From an uncultured cyanobacterium (GTDB taxonomy: Bacteria; Cyanobacteriota; Cyanobacteriia; PCC-6307; Cyanobiaceae): a stretch of DNA of 64,000 bases. The notes below the pieces were generated by a model that was given only the letters and a program-made list of their open reading frames with translations, had not been told where the DNA came from and did no database searches. The position numbers and the translations under genes are program-made. Location of the stretch: assembly GCA_903823115.1 (NCBI GenBank), contig CAIJRN010000019.1:1-64000 (forward strand), in the 5' to 3' direction. Shown here one piece after another: positions 63,096 through 64,000 of the stretch; positions within the stretch are counted from its first letter, which is position 1, and the number at the start of each line of letters is the position of its first letter.

Positions 63096-63445
63096 GGACC
63101 GCGCCATTATTACTGGCATCCGCCGCTTCTGCCTGCACCGTGACCGTGGCGCCTCCGGCCGTGGCAGCGTCAGACGATGAGCGCGCGCCCTTGGGCTCAG
63201 TGTGGCCTCGACCCTGTCCGCCGGCATCGTCCAGGCCTGTGTCCGATTCTCTTGCACTTTCTGCAGGGCTCCATCCCTTGCTTCGGGGCTTTGAGCCGAT
63301 CACCTGGCTCCCGCCCCGCCTGGACTGTTCCCCTTCACGCTGATCGTTCTGCCGTCACTCGGATGGTTTTCCCGTAAAAAGGATCCTGCCGGCATGTCCC
63401 TTGACACCCGCCTCCATTCCCGCCGACCTGATCACCCCTGACGCC
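63096..63445. other. intergenic stretch between tRNA-Ala and DUF2555 gene
   Basis: About 350 bases with no supported gene. Frames here are short Pro/Ser-rich shadows. No clear hairpin terminator was found. Confidence 0.4.
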
Positions 63446-63718
63446 ATGACATCAGACTCCTTGACCCCTGAGCCCTTGATCAGCTCCAGCCAGGCCCCAG
63501 CCGCCAGTTCCCCAGTGGCGATCACCCCGGAGCGCCTGGCGGCCTTCGATGACGACGCGATCGCCGAGCTGGCCCAGCGGCTCGAGGACGATGACTATCC
63601 CTCGGCCTTTGCCGGTCTCGATGACTGGCATCTCTTGCGGGCTCTGGCGATCCATCGCCCCGATCTCTGCGGTCCCTACGTCCATCTGGTCGATCAGGAA
63701 CCCTTTGACGAGGAGTGA
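63446..63718 (+). CDS. DUF2555 family protein
   Basis: From ATG 63446 (TTG 63401 possible) the protein has 90 residues. After a low-complexity N-terminus come ITPERLAAFDDDAIAELAQR, LEDDDYPSAFAGLDDWHLLR, ALAIHRPDLCGPYVHLVDQE. The WHLLRALA core and acidic C-terminus agree with DUF2555, a small soluble family restricted to cyanobacteria as I recall it. Function unknown. Confidence 0.65.
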   Translation: MTSDSLTPEPLISSSQAPAASSPVAITPERLAAFDDDAIAELAQRLEDDDYPSAFAGLDDWHLLRALAIHRPDLCGPYVHLVDQEPFDEE

Positions 63719-63743
63719 ATCAGGGGAAATCTCGACTGGGACT

Positions 63744-64000
63744 TCAGGCCACCAGGGATTGCTCGCCTGGATCCGGATCGTGGCCTGAGGTTGTGGGTGC
63801 GGTTTCGATCTGGGGCGGCTCCACCACAACCTCATGGTTGAGCAGATCCATGAAGGTGCGCAGCTGCAGGCGCGGGATGTAGGGCCAGCCACCGCTGCGT
63901 TCCATCTCCGAGAGCAGCTGGAACAGGGCGTTGCGATCGGCGGGCAGGCTGCTGCGGAACGGACCGTCCTGAATCCTGCGGTGCAGTTGTTCGATCCGGC
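63744..64000 (-). CDS. partial gene running off the right edge
   Basis: The minus-strand frame is open from 64000 to the TGA at 63746-63744 and encodes the last 85 residues of a protein: FRSSLPADRNALFQLLSEME, RSGGWPYIPRLQLRTFMDLL, NHEVVVEPPQIETA, then a Pro/Ser-rich tail. Helical, soluble character. No family was recognised. The start is outside the window. Confidence 0.6.
   Translation of the reverse strand, partial: RIEQLHRRIQDGPFRSSLPADRNALFQLLSEMERSGGWPYIPRLQLRTFMDLLNHEVVVEPPQIETAPTTSGHDPDPGEQSLVA

Overview
The window looks like chromosome of a GC-rich picocyanobacterium of the Cyanobium/freshwater Synechococcus type. The right two thirds carry a typical cyanobacterial core set: crtR, an IctB-family protein, a Ycf20/DUF565 protein, DUF3177, DUF2555 and DUF6679 proteins, a FIST protein, pgk, trmB, ileS, gatC, murG, pyrB and two tRNAs. 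The left third (about 1-24.7 kb) is an accessory surface-glycan or secondary-metabolite island. Its base composition is patchy: about 1-4.2 kb and 19.1-22.4 kb are visibly more AT-rich, while 4.3-18 kb is GC-rich and its gene content is unlike the core. It also holds insertion-sequence debris and decayed genes.

Island, left to right: a phytanoyl-CoA-dioxygenase-like/methyltransferase fusion (508-2454); a sulfotransferase fragment and two transposase remnants (2447-3400); a decayed methyltransferase (3468-4225) facing an intact relative (4313-5233); sulfotransferases at 5261-5965 and 6034-6669; a tightly coupled operon of a terpene-cyclase-like protein with a DxDD motif, a UbiA prenyltransferase and a double GT4 glycosyltransferase (6809-11549); a cytochrome P450 and a sulfotransferase broken by an in-frame TAG (11564-13737, minus); another sulfotransferase-like gene (13841-14998), a glycosyltransferase stub and an intact GT4 (15341-16588); a decayed DUF6473-like gene and a second copy of the 5261-type sulfotransferase (16776-17940); hybrid IS debris (17950-19171); an ABC-2 polysaccharide/teichoate-type exporter pair (19220-21470); a membrane protein; and a GT2-GT87 fusion (22469-24706). 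Together these genes suggest, by inference only, a prenyl or terpenoid lipid that is cyclised, glycosylated, oxidised, methylated and sulfated, perhaps alongside an exported glycan. I see no polyprenyl synthase in the window to supply substrate.

Core part: cobD-like aminotransferase, murG, a secreted protein, an OmpR/EnvZ-like two-component pair followed by a small secreted protein with a direct repeat in its upstream region (24.8-30.8 kb); small secreted proteins, a LuxR-type regulator and a DUF2127 protein (31.3-34.3 kb); pgk, a universal stress protein and an RbgA-like GTPase (34.5-37.3 kb); an N-acetylglucosamine-kinase-like protein, IctB, TrmB and FIST run (38-42.4 kb); DUF3177, a DUF7734-like protein and GT61 (42.5-44.8 kb); a three-gene DUF990-type ABC exporter (45.1-47.8 kb); a GH13 glucosidase-type enzyme, ileS, a membrane protein, tRNA-Leu and crtR (48.3-55.6 kb); gatC, a creatininase-family protein and small conserved proteins (55.8-58.9 kb); a 3-methyladenine DNA glycosylase with a 13-base poly-C tract, pyrB and Ycf20 (59-61.2 kb); then pentapeptide-repeat remnants, a stand-alone PCP_red protein, tRNA-Ala, a DUF2555 protein and a partial gene at the right edge.

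All assignments come from reading motifs by eye. No database search or alignment was run.
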